A stretch of DNA of 64,000 nucleotides from Oxyruncus cristatus (Eukaryota; Chordata; Aves; Passeriformes; Cotingidae): the NCBI GenBank assembly GCA_013399855.1, contig VXAY01007011.1, positions 401,128 through 465,127 of the forward strand. The letters run 5' to 3'. Positions 25,961 to 38,894 of this stretch are shown one piece after another. The position numbers and the translations under genes were made by a program. The notes beneath the pieces were generated by a model. It worked only from the letters and a program-made list of their open reading frames with translations, was not told the DNA's origin and made no database searches. Positions within the stretch are counted from its first letter, which is position 1; each line of letters starts with the position of its first letter.

Positions 25961-28536
25961 CTTTCATTTCTTGCAGGAATATTTTAGACTCATTGGTAGC
26001 AATCCTCCTTGCTGCAGTTCACTTTGTTTGGCTCATACCTTAGAAACACACTTCTGTATGAGTTTCCTTCTTTCTTTTTGGCACCTGGCTTGCTCTTGTA
26101 TAGGATTAGGCCTCCAGAGGTCTGAGGAGAATTGGTTTCTAATAAAGGTCCTCCATACCAGGGTTCAAAAGCTCTCCCACAATGTAGTGCACAATGAAAA
26201 TTGACACGGCCAAATGGATTTAGTTTTCCTCTTTTCTTCTTTTTTTCAGTTTTTTTCAGTTTTTTAAGCAGGGTTACGCACTTTTTTTGGCACCTGCATA
26301 TCTGACTTTAATTCTTCTGCTAAATATTGAGCATATGGTATGAAGAAGTAAGCTATAACCAAATATATATGTGTTTATATATCAAAAACTACAGTGACAT
26401 AGGTTTTCATAAGTTTTTTTTTTCTAATTCTGTGAGAATAAGCAGATGTGAGGCGCTTCCTCTATTAGGAACATTTATATGGGCTGTGTGGTCAGAGGTG
26501 CTTAGCAGTGAATTTGGCTCAGGGCAAGGGAACAACAGCAGTAATTTGAGGGGTGATTTACTCCTGTTAACACTTTTCAGAATTGGCAATAAAATCAGTT
26601 CAGTGCTCTTAAGATGGGAAGGGCGGGATTTTAAGCAAAATGTGGAAGATATATTATACATGTGAAAAGTGGTTGAGTGCAAAACTGTTTGTTATAAATA
26701 CTTTAAAAAAATCCGTACACATATTTCCAACAAATGAATGATAATGAGAGGGCTGCTCCCTTTTCCTAGAAATGATTACATTTTCTTTGCCCTTCTGGTT
26801 TGGCTGCTTTTAGGCTATTGCTTATGTAAAACAGAACACCTCCTAAGCCGTCGTTTACTAAACAGAATCTCTGGCTTCTGATCTCACACTACACAAGGAG
26901 GCAAATTGTATTCTGTGTGAGAAGCTTTAAACGTGAACGTAATGGAAAGGGGATATTCAGCGAAACAAAGACACACCTCCAGAAACAACAAAGACAGTAA
27001 GTTTGAGCTACTTAAATTTGAATTTCCACAGTTGAAAAGTAGAATTCAAACATGGAAAACTGACGTCAACTTTCATTAGTCCTACAGGTATTTACTTTAG
27101 CAGTTTGTATTTTGCTTTTCTCCTCTCTTAGCAAACCCACGTGACAGTTTGTTGAACAGAGGAGAACAGTTCTGCTCTGAAATGATGGAATGCTTTTTTG
27201 AGAGATCAGCTTCCAAAGGTGACAATCTAGGGGCACAGCAGGGATGCTGACTGCTCAGTCCTGAGTGCTCTTAAACAAGAGGGGATTCTCATAGCTGTGA
27301 GCTGTCAGTGATGAAGTCATGACCACATCCAACCGTGCTATCAGTAAGATAGGTTGCTCAGCAGCAGAGTGGTACCTCTGGCATGCACAGGCCTTAAGGG
27401 ATATCCAGACATTCAGGCACACTGGTAAATTTGTGCTTCGTTACAGGTGTGAGAATCTCGTCTCCAGTCTGCAGACCAACTCCTTGCAAAAAGCAGCTGG
27501 TTTATTAGATAGTGTTGTCCATCCTCTGGTGTGTCATAAAGTAGGCAAATGCCAAAGTGTCTGTGTATTGTGTACAGACAGAAAGAATTTTCTGTGATAG
27601 CCATCAACTGAGAGGAGGAACCAGCTTGGTCCCAGGTTCCTCCTCCACAAAAGTGTAGGAGCTATTCTTGCTCCTAAAGACACAGATAATTCATCTTGTC
27701 TGTCATGTTAGAGCTGCTGAGAATAGCTACAGGCAAAGTGTTGCAATACAGGAATCACTCAAAGGAGTTACTGCAGTGGAGTTTGACCCACGCTGAGGCA
27801 TTAGAGTTAGAAGTGCAAGGACAAAAGAGAGAAAAACCATGGACACTAGCATGTGGAACTGTATATTCTCTTGAACTGTTGGACAGCATTATTTGAATTA
27901 TGGTAAATTATTCTACATGATCCGAATGTTCCTAAGAATAAGTGGAGGTAGAGATAAAATGGGGGCATAAATGGTGCAGTTCACTCTAGATCCTGTACTT
28001 TGGAGGTTGGCAAAGATCCCATCTCATTCCAGCCAGGGGTCATTCCAGCCAGCTCCTTCCATACAGGGTCATCGCCAAAACCATGTACCAAGCACACTGA
28101 GTTGCTGTGTGTTTATCTGCGTGCCAGATGTGCAGAGCTCTCCCTACTGATAGAGGGCACAGGGACATCCATAACTTGCTCTGGGGAACTTGTAAGAGCC
28201 TCCCTCTGTTTCCAGGTGGTAAGGGTTGTGTCAGACACTCTGAGGCTGCCCACCTGGCATTTGCCTGGCAGCTGTGTAGGTTGTGGTAGTGTGTCAAGGC
28301 AGAGAACTACCTCCTTCAAGAAGGAGTGTCTTTTCTGATATTAGTCATTGGGATGTGCCAGAGACATGATTAGCTTAGTCAGAAGGACAGGGCAGAAGCA
28401 AGGGGAAAATCAGTAGCTTTTCTCAGAAATTATGATGTAATCTCCTTTTCTCTCTGGAATCAGGCATGGAAGTCCCTGGCAGAGAACAGTACCTGAGAAG
28501 GCTTTACAGTGAAAAAAGCATTCATATTCCTTCCTG

Positions 28537-28570
28537 AAAAAAAAAAAAAAAAAGCAGGGAAAAAAAAAAA
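28537..28570. repeat. Paired A-runs
   Basis: Two A homopolymers separated by GCAGGG. No retrocopy body is recognisable on their left side, so I do not interpret them as poly(A) tails. Confidence 0.9.
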
Positions 28571-29214
28571 GGATCAGCAAAAGATGTTTCTTCTAAGGAA
28601 CTTTTTGTGCAAATTTGCTTCACAATTAGGCAGTCAGAAGGCACCTGACATGCTTGCCCAGAACCCATCTAAGAGAGGCACCGGGTGTTGCCCATTCTCT
28701 CTGTGGTAGAGAAGGGAATTTGGCTCTCTCATGGATAATTTACAAACATCCAAAAGAGATCCCTCCTGGTACTCTGGGGGGTGGAGGCCCGGTTAGTTAG
28801 AGAATAAACACGGTCAGCATATTGTGTGGTGCTGTGTCACACACAATATATTCTTCTTAGAGAGCCGTGCCTGGTACCTGCACTGTTTTCCTCATTCATC
28901 ATACACCAGGCGTGCATTAGTGACAGCACCATAGGAAATTGTATTCTTCATGCTAAAATGCATATATCTACCTGTCAGAAGCCCACATGTTGCCCCGACA
29001 AGGGCCAAGGCTTAACTGCTTCTTAGTAGTCTGGTGCAGAAGCACACATTACACAACTACCCTCTGTGTTCAAACGAGCCAGTACCTCGGATAGTGGCTG
29101 TTGCAAACCAGGATGGCAGCTGTCTGCGGATATAATCACCACTGAAGACATACTGCCAGGGCTTCTGTGTCCTGGTTGCACAGCTAGGGGCAGAGCACTC
29201 CAATATTTCTAAAG

Positions 29215-29310
29215 CTAGATATGCAAATGCCTCTGGAATGAAGCCTTTTACAGTTCTGTTCTCATTAACCTGATTTGCATATGTAAATGACCTCTTGCCA
29301 CATGATAATG
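29215..29310. promoter_or_regulatory. Octamer-motif cluster, possible enhancer
   Basis: A perfect octamer ATGCAAAT at 29221-29228 faces its exact complement ATTTGCAT at 29273-29280. A one-base variant ATGTAAAT follows immediately at 29281-29288. These are the canonical binding words of POU-domain (Oct) transcription factors. Three such sites in under 70 bp, with AATGAAGC, CATTAACC and GATAATGAGG between and after them, resemble a developmental enhancer core. Binding and conservation are inferred and not shown by the sequence. Confidence 0.35.
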
Positions 29311-32300
29311 AGGTCTGCTCATGCAGAGATGTTCAGCATATAAGCAGAGGGTTTTCAGCGACAATCAGAGCATTTTGGCCAAAGCAGTTGGTACAGGGAC
29401 AGGACTAAGAAAGAGGCAGAGGTGGAATCCAGGAATAACAGGGCAAGGAGCAGAAGGAAGTAAAAGAAAATCAAATGTTGCAGATGTCTCTTCCAAATGC
29501 CAAGGGCATCTGTAGTTCTAGTGCCTTATTGGAGCAATTTCATAGAGGAGCCTGTGAAATGAGAGCAGCTGGAGAGCACTGACAATTGGGAAGTGACCTG
29601 TGGCATGGAGCTATCCAGAAAATAGCGGATGTCTGGCTATCCTGGAACAGCAAGCACATTGTCTAGCGTTCACTGGCTGTTATAAAGCAGTCGCTTCCAG
29701 TTACTCCTGTGAGCACCACCACAGAGAATGGAGAGCTGGATACACAGTGGTGGATCAGTCCTTCTTCAAGAGCAGTGTCCCCTCCAACTGTTTCTCTGTG
29801 AATACCTCCTTGCCACTGTCACTCTCATCCAGAGGTGACATTTTGCACCACAATACACTGCTTAGCTTCTCATTGTGGATGTTTTATACCTACGCCTTGC
29901 TCAGTTTATGTGGAGGCACGACAAAATCCCTCCTAGGTTACCCTCCTTAGATACTGTGCCACTTTTAGAGAAGAAATGACTGCTCATCTCCTGACATATC
30001 TGTCTTCCTACTTGCTATGTTTAACTCTTGGTTCCTGGTCCTGCTACAGAACACTCAGCTGCTGAGGATTTGCTGACTCAGAGCTCTCCAGAACTTATTT
30101 GATCAAGCACCATCCTTATACAGCACAGAAAAAAATAAGTGGTCAGTTGCACTCAAGACTCACAGAGTTCTCTCAGGTAGGAATATGTCCATCCTTTCAA
30201 AGAAGGAAATGGCTCCGGAGGCCAGGTCTTCTCAAGGCCAGCTGAGAGCCAGTGTTGACTGGCAGTCAATATCTGCGACTGCCAATGACAAAAATAAATA
30301 AATTTTGGGCTAACTCAGGATTTGCCTGCAAAAAAGCATATTCCTATATCCAGTCAATTGACTTCCAGTTTGTACCAGTTTTTACTGGTACTTGGGAAGT
30401 TGGATGTGGTTGTTCTCTTTTTGTCACTGTAGCCAGTGATCAAATAACCAGGCCCCTATTCATAGCTGGTAAGCAACTAAACCGAGGATAAAAGAAATAG
30501 AATAGCGGTGCATGTCACAGTCAATCAAGAAGAAGCTCTGTTCCTATCTTTGTGAGCAAGCCAGAGTTAGCCAAAATAAGTTAAAGTAATAGTGAAGGCA
30601 AAGCAACTTGGATATTGGATTAATTCAGGAAGTTGAGTTCAAGCCTATAGAGGAAATTAGTTCATCCCATCAGTACTTTTGGTTCACTCCCACTCACACC
30701 AAAGGGAAGATAATGCATATGGGAGACAGAGAAACCCAACACACTTGTATCTCATTACCTGTCCACTGCTGACAAAAATATATGCAGTGTGACTACAAGT
30801 AATGGTTAACTTCAAAGCACTAAAAACTGAATGTCAAACATGCCCCATCCCTTCAGCACATCAGTAGGCAGTTCCTGCAGCAGCCACTGGCCCAAGCCTA
30901 ACTCACCTGTGTTCCACCCTTTACAATGTGGTCATTACATGGAGAAACTGTGATGTAATCCCTTCCCATTATGTCCACCAGCTTAAACAAGATATTCAAT
31001 CTTATTGTATTTGCACAGTCAGTATTGTATTTCACAGTCAGCAATATCATCCAGACCCATGACTGTCCCTTCTTTAAATGCTTTCTGGTCTGAACCCTAG
31101 TTTCCTAAAGCTATATCCCAAAGCCCTCAAACACTGAATGCTCAGCTTTTAAGAAAAGCAACAGTCTTGCATATCTATGCTAATATTAATTTGTTTAGTG
31201 GTTGTAAGGAAAGAGTAATGTGCAGAACCACCTACAAATGAGTAGTGTCTAAAGAGCATAGTCTGGGCCTGGTGGCTTATTCATATAAATAAACCAGAAG
31301 GATCTGGCAGAGCACACAGGGTCTTTTGCGTGTTTCTGTATAGCCTGTCTGAGCAGCAAGCCCTTAACCACCCACTCAAACAACCTCTGGGAGCACTCAG
31401 TCAATTTGGGCAACTAACAATCTGTCCTAAACCTGAACCTTCAAGTATTTGCCATTTAGAAAAGGCTGTCAGCCCACTAAGCCAAAAGCTCATGGAATTC
31501 TGTCACTTACAAGGGGCCATCTTTAAAACATCTTTGGTTTAACTTTATTTTTAGTGTTTTAGTAGGCAGTCTTTTTTTTCTCTTATTTGTGAGGACTTTA
31601 ATCAGACAAAAGTTTTATGAGGCTATTCCAAGAAAAGACATTTAATTAATTCCAGACCTTTCTCTTCCCCCCTCTTTTTCAGATTAGATATACCATCTAC
31701 ATACCTGTGTAGAACAACTGAGGTAAAAATCCTTTGAGACTTCTAAGAAGCTTGGTTCATCTTTCATTAGATCACAACAGAACTGAACCATATCCTCTCA
31801 CTGCTAGACAGTTTTTGAACTAGGCTTTCCCCAGTCTCACTGGGGTATGTATGTGAGCTGAAAAGCTTCATAATGCATTAAGATTTCATGAGGGCCCAAT
31901 TCTGTTCTCTCTTGCACTGCCTTGAATCTTCACTGCACAGCACTTCTGCTTCAACACCACATAACTGGGAATAAAGCAAGACTCTGAGCAGCCAAGCTCC
32001 AGTGAATGGGCCATCTGAAAACCAGTGTTCTAGCCATGCAATCTGTGATTTTTGTCTTGAACAGACAGAAAGTCCAGTGTCATTACTTCATTCCTGTTAT
32101 ATAAGTGTTTTGGAGACAGGAAAGACATTTTGTCTTACAGTGAAAACTTTTCTTCCAAATAGTTTTTTTCTTTATTTTAGAAAATAGGGGGAAAAAAATA
32201 AAAGAAAAAGGCATTTTGAGAGATCTTATTTTGTATCAAATGGTCAATGTCTCATCATTATTCTGGCAGGACTTGGTTGCATTTGGTGTTTCTGTATGAA

Positions 32301-34882
32301 ATCATACAAGAAGGTACAGAATTCTTCCCTTCCTGGTCTGTTCTGTCAGGATATAATTGAGTACTTTGTGCTTTTGTGAAGAGGTAGCAGCTCAGATCAG
32401 GACCTGTACATCTTGTAGACCTGGGATCAACAAGGACTTTCACTCAACATAATATCATTAAAAGAGTACATGACGAAGTTCCATACAATCAGTTCCCTGC
32501 CCCCGCAAGGAACTGTGGGCACCTCAGTTTCTCCTGTTCCTGTCTGTAGCATATAATTTAGTCACCAGAAAAAATAAGTGCTGTGGTTTTAAGTAAAGTA
32601 GCTGATGAGAAACTGAGTAGATGGAGGAGTTCTTAATTAAGTAATTAGACAAATAAGAGGGGAGAGGATAATACGATACGAAATGATGAATAGCATAGGA
32701 AAAGTAGGTCAGGAATTTCTGTTCTCCCCATATCGTGACGCAAGAACAAAATGACATGCAGCGAAGTTCAAAGGTGAGAAATGCAAAGCTAATGAGGGAA
32801 TGGTGTCAAATAACCAGTAATTATCTAGTGGAAGCCTTTCACTTCTGGAAGTCCCTGATGCCAAGAATTTATCAATTTAGCACTGCAACTAAACTATACA
32901 GAATTATCACAGAGATCATAACAGCTTTACAAAGTGAGTTAGACCTCCCTTCTTGTTTTAATCCAGTCTTAATTATGCAGTTTTTCAGCTTTTACACCTT
33001 CCTTTGTGCTATCTGGTAATGGCCACCATCTGAGACAGGTCATTGAAGCAGAGAGATCTGATTCAGCATGGTGATTCTTGTACTCCTATGTCCATAAAAA
33101 AATCTCCTTTATAATTGGTTCAGGGTGAAAGACAAAGTCCCATCCCTGGGGTATTTACAGGCTAGTCTTGCTCTAAGAGCTAAAGCTCCCTACAAATGAA
33201 CATAGCAATGAATGTAGTTTCTCAGCAGCCTTAGGAGATATCTGGCTTGAGGAGGATTTGCCCCCTGCAATAAATATCAGCATACTCAAGTGAGATTTTC
33301 AGAGGCATGCATGTAACCTATCTTGGAAAATGGGCCATCTGTCAGCTGATCTTTAAGCCCCTGGGAGCCTTCTCATGCCACCAGGAGCTCAAAGATCTGA
33401 GGCCTCATTATTGCTGCTGTTCCATCAGAGAAGATTTGCTGCAAAGGCACGTTTTTTTCTGCACCTTACATATTATTTCAGACATTCAAAGCCAACCCTC
33501 TTAAGCTGACCCAAGTGTGTTACGGTGTATTTAAATCTGATGTAAATCATAAATTTGCTTAGGACAAGCTTCTTTATATTTTCAATGAACCTTTGATTCA
33601 TGTTTTTTAAATCTGCTTTAGAGTTTTACACACTTTCATCAAAACCAGATGATTTGATTATTTTCTATGTTCACTGCACACTGCTGCTCTGCTTGCATGT
33701 TTACAGCAGCTCTTAAAACAGGTGAAAGTCATCATGTGCTTCAGACAGATCAGGATAATCAAATCCACCACTGAACCACATTAATTTTCACCCTTTTCCA
33801 GCAAGAGATGCAAGAAAGAAATCATCAAGAGTGAAAACTATTGGATACAGTTGTATTACCTGGAGCACAAGGATAGAGGTCCCTTGGAGCCTGGTGGCAT
33901 TCCTTGTGACCGAGGTGATGACAGAGACTACCTTCTTGCCATATTTCAATGAGAGTTACCTGACAAAACTGACAGCACTGATGTCAGTTTAACCGGCACT
34001 TAAATCCAGAGGTTATTTCTGTGTTCCTAAATAAAGGTATTTTCTTTCCTCCTGGAGATACTCCAGGCTGTGCAGCTTTGAAGTTTACTTACGTGCACCT
34101 TCCTGACACGGGATGCTGAAATATAGTTAAACAGTAAAGGAGTCTGCATTCTGTATTAACATGAAAACATAGATCTAGTTTAATAGAGGATAACGCTAAA
34201 ATCAGTTTGAAGGAAAACAACTCAAGATAAAGCACATCCCAGTAAAATACCTAAGTGTTGTTAAAAGACTATGCATGACTAGGAAACAAACAGCAGCACA
34301 AGAACTGAAGGACTGCAGCAGTTTAAAGAGAGACACTCAGAAGAATGGCAAGTGTTGGAGCTATTCAACCTGACACAGGCATCCATAGGCTTGTCCAGAG
34401 ATGTTCATTGAGCCTGAAGGGCGTCAGACCCTCGTCTTACAGTGAAACAAAAGTGTGCACTGATTGATTTACTGATACTTCTGCAACCAGTTATCTTCGT
34501 TAAATTTGTTCCTCCTGTGAAGCAAAAATGGTAGCTTTGGTTACTGTCTTTTCCAGTATCACAGACTTTCACAGGCAAGAGCCATATTGAGTTGGGAAGG
34601 GATCTTGGCTAAGCACAACCAGTATACATGGTGTGTCCCTGAATCCCACCTGGAAGATGCTAAATCCAGGAGAGTGTTTCTTTATCATAGAATCATTATA
34701 GAGACAAGATTTCAACCACTGCATATGCCAGCTAGTTTTGATCTCCACAGGGACTTTTTTTTGCAAAATCTTTGGCAACTCATGCAGTTTGTGTAAGATG
34801 GTTTTCAGCAATTCATTTCATTTGCAAAGTTAAATATCAAGAGTGTAAAGTGACATCCTAAGCAAAATCCAGCCTGCTCTAG
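29311..34882. other. Gene-poor stretch, nothing firmly recognised
   Basis: No convincing exon or RNA gene. A short imperfect duplication of TATTGTATTT(G)CACAGTCAG lies at 31002-31040. 31888-31915 (GGGCCCAATTCTGTTCTC) resembles the end of an old archosaur palindromic repeat. 34558-34620 and 34687-34700 contain CR1-tail-like words too short to call. The plus frame at 32735-33019 and minus frame at 32258-32443 have no known motif. Confidence 0.45.
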
Positions 34883-34952
34883 AAAAAAAAAAAAAANNNN
34901 NNNNNNNNNNNNNNNNNNNNNNNNNNNNNNNNNNNNNNNAAAAAAAAAAAAA
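34883..34952. repeat. Poly(A) tract containing a 43-bp assembly gap
   Basis: An A-run begins at 34883, is interrupted by unresolved bases 34897-34939, and continues as A to 34952. The gap was evidently caused by the homopolymer. No retrotransposon or retrocopy body is recognisable on the left, so its origin is unknown. Frames crossing it, encoding Phe runs on the minus strand, are artefacts. Confidence 0.97.
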
Positions 34953-36540
34953 GGAAAACTGGTGTAGAACAGTAATCTGTAGTTTCTGAGAGGTTATGGC
35001 AACAAACACATAACAGACTGGTAAATAGAGTGCTATGACCATCTTCTGTAGCTCTTAGGTGAATTTCTGCCTTTCTGTATCCTTGTGAGTACATATTTGG
35101 TGATAAGAATTCTGTAAAATATTTGTAATCTCTTTGCTTTGGGCATCATTGATGTTATGAACATAGACAACATAAGTACCTTTTATTTCACAGTAGGCTC
35201 AAGAAAAGGTAGTTTCTCTGTTGTGAGCTGCATTATTGGTGGACAGAAGACTTCTCCAGCATTTCAATTTATGATTTCTAGACGACAGAGGATTATTTCA
35301 TGCTTCTAGTATACTTTGGGACCAGCCCCAGAAATCACTTCAGATGTTCAAAATACAGTTTCACAAAACAGTTGCTTATCTGTGTTTCTGTCAAGGAATA
35401 GGAAGCAACCAGAGCGGTTAAGTGATATGCAAAAGGCATTCTAACCTTCAGATTGTAGGACTTGGAAGATATCTCTGAAAGAGGATGCTTGGCAATGAGG
35501 AAAATTTATGTGCATCTCAAAAAATTGTTAACAATAAATTGAAAGACTTTACTAAAATATCCTTTTACAGTAGTTTTCTATTGCTGCCCGTCTGTACAAA
35601 AATACAAACACCCATGCACATGTAGGGGAAGGGAGAAATCACAGTGCAGTTTAGGGAGTTCAATTACTCATTCCAGTACATTGCATTCACAATTTTATCA
35701 TAAAGTAATATGGTTTTATAGAATTTCATTCCTCACCAGTGTTTCAATGTCTTCAAATGAAATTAAACTTTAAGAACGTATTTCTAGTTTCTCAGCATGT
35801 TTCAGGTAGATTTTTGGAGTGAAGTAAAAAGGTGAAAATGTTTTTTTTTTTTGTTAACATGTATATGCAAAATCAGCTTTTCTCTCCAGCACTACAAATA
35901 ATCATGAACAGCTCAAAATCTCATTGATGGGCATGGGTTGTCCATTTCAAGAAAAGCTAAAATGAAGGAGAAAGAAATGAGTGGGAGAGAAATGTTTTAT
36001 GTTGTTATGGGTTTTATTTTATTGCTAGAAACTGCTGTCTCTTTACATTTTCTTCTCCTGAAAAAGAGGCTGCGCTCAGTGACTAACTCTGTCCTCTCAA
36101 GGGAGCATGCATTACTACTGCAGCAGCAGAGGTGGAGGCAGCCCAAGCCCAGAGTAAGTTTCAGACAGTAATCAGACATTTTCTTAATAACAAGAACTCA
36201 GTTCCAACTTCTTGTTTTTACTGCTACCTTATAAAAAGGAAAGGGGAAAAAAAATAAATGAAGTTACAAGAACTGAATGATAAATTAAGCATATAAAGTT
36301 GAGACAGAGAGAATCAATTACTTGTTTAAAACTCTGCTCCGCTCTAAGCAGCAGTGTTTATGCTAACTTCTTATGCTGTTTTAACCTTTTTTGCTCTGAT
36401 TCCAGTCCTGTAGCTTTAGAGTTTCTATAGAATTTTGGTTTTCATTAAGATGGGGTGACAACACCCATTCTTTCCTAGCACAGAAACTTCCATTGGTCTT
36501 AGTCCTTTAATTTTGCCCTATTGTCTTTTCTTTCATTCAC

Positions 36541-36805
36541 CTTTCCTGCCACTGTAGATGCTTGGCAGGGCACTGGGTAGGTGATTTATAGACAGCTCCA
36601 GATTCGTCCATACTTCCTTTATTAAATGGAGCAAGATATTTAATTAGTTCATCATAACTGGCCTGGATGCAGCCTTCATCATTAAAGTTTGTCAGCTGTC
36701 CACATCTGGAGGAGTACTCTAATGGTATTGCTTCCGGGGTCTGCCAGCCCACAAGCCCTGTCCTGTTATTCAGGGGTCTTATGTCTCTGTGCGATTTCAT
36801 CTCTC
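36541..36805 (-). CDS. Probable internal coding exon of an unidentified minus-strand gene
   Basis: On the minus strand an open frame runs from an ATG at 36800 to a stop at 36537-36539. It reaches a good splice donor (CAGGAAAG|GTGAAT), so the exon probably ends at 36541 and the stop is intronic. In-frame TGA two codons before the ATG means that, if it is an exon, the acceptor lies at about 36802-36806 (CATGGGAGCTGAG|AG). The polypyrimidine run there is weak, so the 5' edge is uncertain. The ~87-residue peptide is balanced and non-repetitive, with a DIRPLNNRTGLVGWQTPE stretch, then YSSRCGQLTNFNDE, then ASYDELIKYLAPFNKGSMDE. It has no membrane segment or signal peptide. Codon use, including retained CpG codons, looks coding. 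I do not recognise the family. The aromatic-Gly-Pro style vaguely recalls small ciliary microtubule-associated proteins, which is only an impression. Partner exons were not found. Confidence 0.5.
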
Positions 36806-36910
36806 AGCTCCCATGAAGATAGAATGCAAACGCGTCCATATTTTCACTTGAACTTCCCTCAAAGGGGTATTTCCCAGTTGAGAGGAGTCCAAGAAACACA
36901 ATACAGCTAG

Positions 36911-38739
36911 AATTATATTATCTCTCTGGAGCTCAAATGCACAGAACAAAAAGGAACTCTGTGCAGAATCTGAGCTGGCGCCCCAAAATAGAAAAGAAAA
37001 TGTTAAGGTGTGTCACAGAGACAGACTCTCCTGGAAACAGGCATGAAGCCAAAAAATATGAGGGACTAGTAAGTAAATGCAGCCCACCTCCCAGTCCCTA
37101 AGCATTTCATTTAGCTACAGAAGCTGTAGCACCCAAGCAGAGTATGAGTTTACACAAATAAAAGCCAAGCCTTTGTCCAGAAATGAACAGATGTTACCAT
37201 TAGCTTAGTGTCATGTGTGTTCAGACACACATACTACACATATATGAACATGGTCCCAGATCTGGAGACCTAAAAAATCTAGTCAGGTCTCAGACTTTTG
37301 GTTCAGGAATTTATGTGAGTGACTTTGATTGAGAAGTCTTTCAGTCTTTTTGTTTTGGTTTGCTTTAGTTTGTTCACTTTTGTTTTGTCTGTTTTTGGTT
37401 TTTTTCGTGGTGCTGGAGGGATCAAAAATATCCTGCAATTCACTGTTCTTATTGTGGTTTAGTAGTCAAACTTATATGATTAGGTAGAACATTTAATTGG
37501 AAGAGTGGCTGAAGCAACAAGACAAAATCTGGATTAAAAAAAATCCCACTAAGGACAGTGGGTAGAACGGGTGGTCAGGTCTAACAACCACTGACAGCCA
37601 GAACTCTGTATGCTGTCTCTTTTAACATCCATATTCATCACTCTCATAAAATGAGTCTAGATAGCTGTGATGATAGCTGGGCAACCCATCCCACAAGTAT
37701 AGAAGCCACAGCTATTTAACAACTGCATTTTCCACGAGTCAGCACGGAGTTTGCATGGGTAAAGTGCAATCTATGTCACACATTCCTGCTAATGACCTAA
37801 AGGACTATGCTCTCACAGCAGACGAAGGAAAAATTAATCTTCACCACAATTGTTCCATTCCTCAAACTTCTTTTTAGCAAAGATATAAATTGTGCCAAAT
37901 ATCTATCAGTTTTATGATGACAAGACCATCAAACTTGTTTCATTAAACACCCTCCCCCCCTCTTACAACTGCCTAAACAAGATTTTTCCATTTAGTACCC
38001 TATCAATCCAGAGTTATGATTATTCAGTAACTGAGGGGATCTCTTGTATTTAAATATTAATGTTTGTGTAGTTATTAAAGTATTTGATGATTTGTCCAGG
38101 GGCACTGTAAAATTAAATATAGCATGTCATTTATGGTAATACAGAGGAGAATAATAAAAAAATCTTTTTCATTCTGGTTTTGTGTCTGGCTCTGCATATT
38201 ACTTTTAGTGCTTATTTGATGGTTTGGGGTATTGTGTGTTTTTAAACCCTTTTAAATGTAGGATTTCAGAGCATATTGTTAGGAACATATAAAAGATTAT
38301 CTCCCAAGTAATGACTTCATGTTGCTGTGTATGAACTGTTGTCTGACAGTTATACTGCTGAAGGGAAAGGCAGTTTTCCAAAAACACTTATCATGTATCG
38401 GGTGTAGCAGTACAGTAAGCCCATAAATATTTTGGGAAGCTCATTTTTGTCCATGCTGTATTTGCTTTCAGAAATCACCTCAGCTGACTGGAGCAGAAAT
38501 GTGTACGTGTAATTAGTCTTTTCAAGCTATGTATATTTAAAGAACATTATTTAGGCACTCTGCTGTGACTCTTTTATGCTATAAAGAGCTAAGAGAGAGC
38601 GCAGACGGGAGAGAGGCAGAGCAGCTTATTTGAGGCAAACATTTGACTGGCATTTGTACGTGTACAGGTGTGTAGCTTCTTCATGGATAAGTTTTTCAGG
38701 TGGGCTGTGTTTGGCCCACTCTGCTAGGAAACCTCTTTC
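36911..38739. other. Gene-poor stretch
   Basis: No exon is evident here. If the minus-strand exon at 36.5 kb is real, this is probably its upstream intron. TTTTG-rich low-complexity sequence occupies 37340-37410. A C-run lies near 37960. Nothing else stood out. Confidence 0.45.
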
Positions 38740-38865
38740 TCCCCATTCAAAAACAATAGCAGATAAAAATGACTTTCATAAGGTCACTCAGAGCCAGAGC
38801 CAGGAATAGAAAGCAGGTCATATGAATCCAAGTCAGAACACTTTCTATGAGACCAGACTGGTATT
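38740..38865 (+). repeat. MIR SINE remnant
   Basis: The order CCCCATTCAAAAACAATAG, AAGGTCACTCAGAGCCAGAG, CCAGGAATAGAAAGCAGGTC, then AGTCAGAACACTTTCTATGAGACC follows the MIR 3' half ('ccccattttacagatga ... caaggtcacacagc ... gcagagccgggattcgaacccagg ... ctgact ... gctctaaccactagacc') in plus orientation. It is heavily diverged, consistent with the great age of MIR in amniotes. It is a tRNA-derived SINE remnant and noncoding. Confidence 0.7.
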
Positions 38866-38873
38866 TCCTGTTG

Positions 38874-38894
38874 AAAAAAAAAAAAAAAAAAAAA
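38874..38894. repeat. Poly(A) run
   Basis: A 21-base A homopolymer directly after the MIR remnant. MIR elements do not end in poly(A), so the adjacency may be chance. Confidence 0.95.

Larger units (their letters stand above)
21446..29209. other. Long gene-poor stretch
   Basis: No exon with convincing boundaries and no identifiable transposon was found over nearly 8 kb. Minus-strand frame 24636-24833 has a charged, non-repetitive composition but no recognisable motif or splice context. The purine-rich segment at 25695-25960 is listed separately. Homopolymer T-runs occur near 26409-26420. The plus-strand frames at 22867-23136, 26327-26665, 27319-27597 and 28000-28338 look like chance frames. 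Confidence 0.5.

Noticed and set aside
31888..31925. Possible palindromic archosaur repeat arm (GGGCCCAATTCTGTTCTC)
   Set aside because: Only about 25 bases match, without the opposing arm, so I did not list it as a feature.
34558..34700. CR1-tail-like words (ATCACAGAC...GTTGGGAAGGGATCT; ATCATAGAATCATTATAG)
   Set aside because: Too short, and the following sequence does not continue as CR1; at most a tiny relic.
35938..36171. Plus-strand frame with a hydrophobic segment, could be a small membrane protein
   Set aside because: No homology recognised and no exon boundaries. It is close to, but on the opposite strand from, the better exon candidate.
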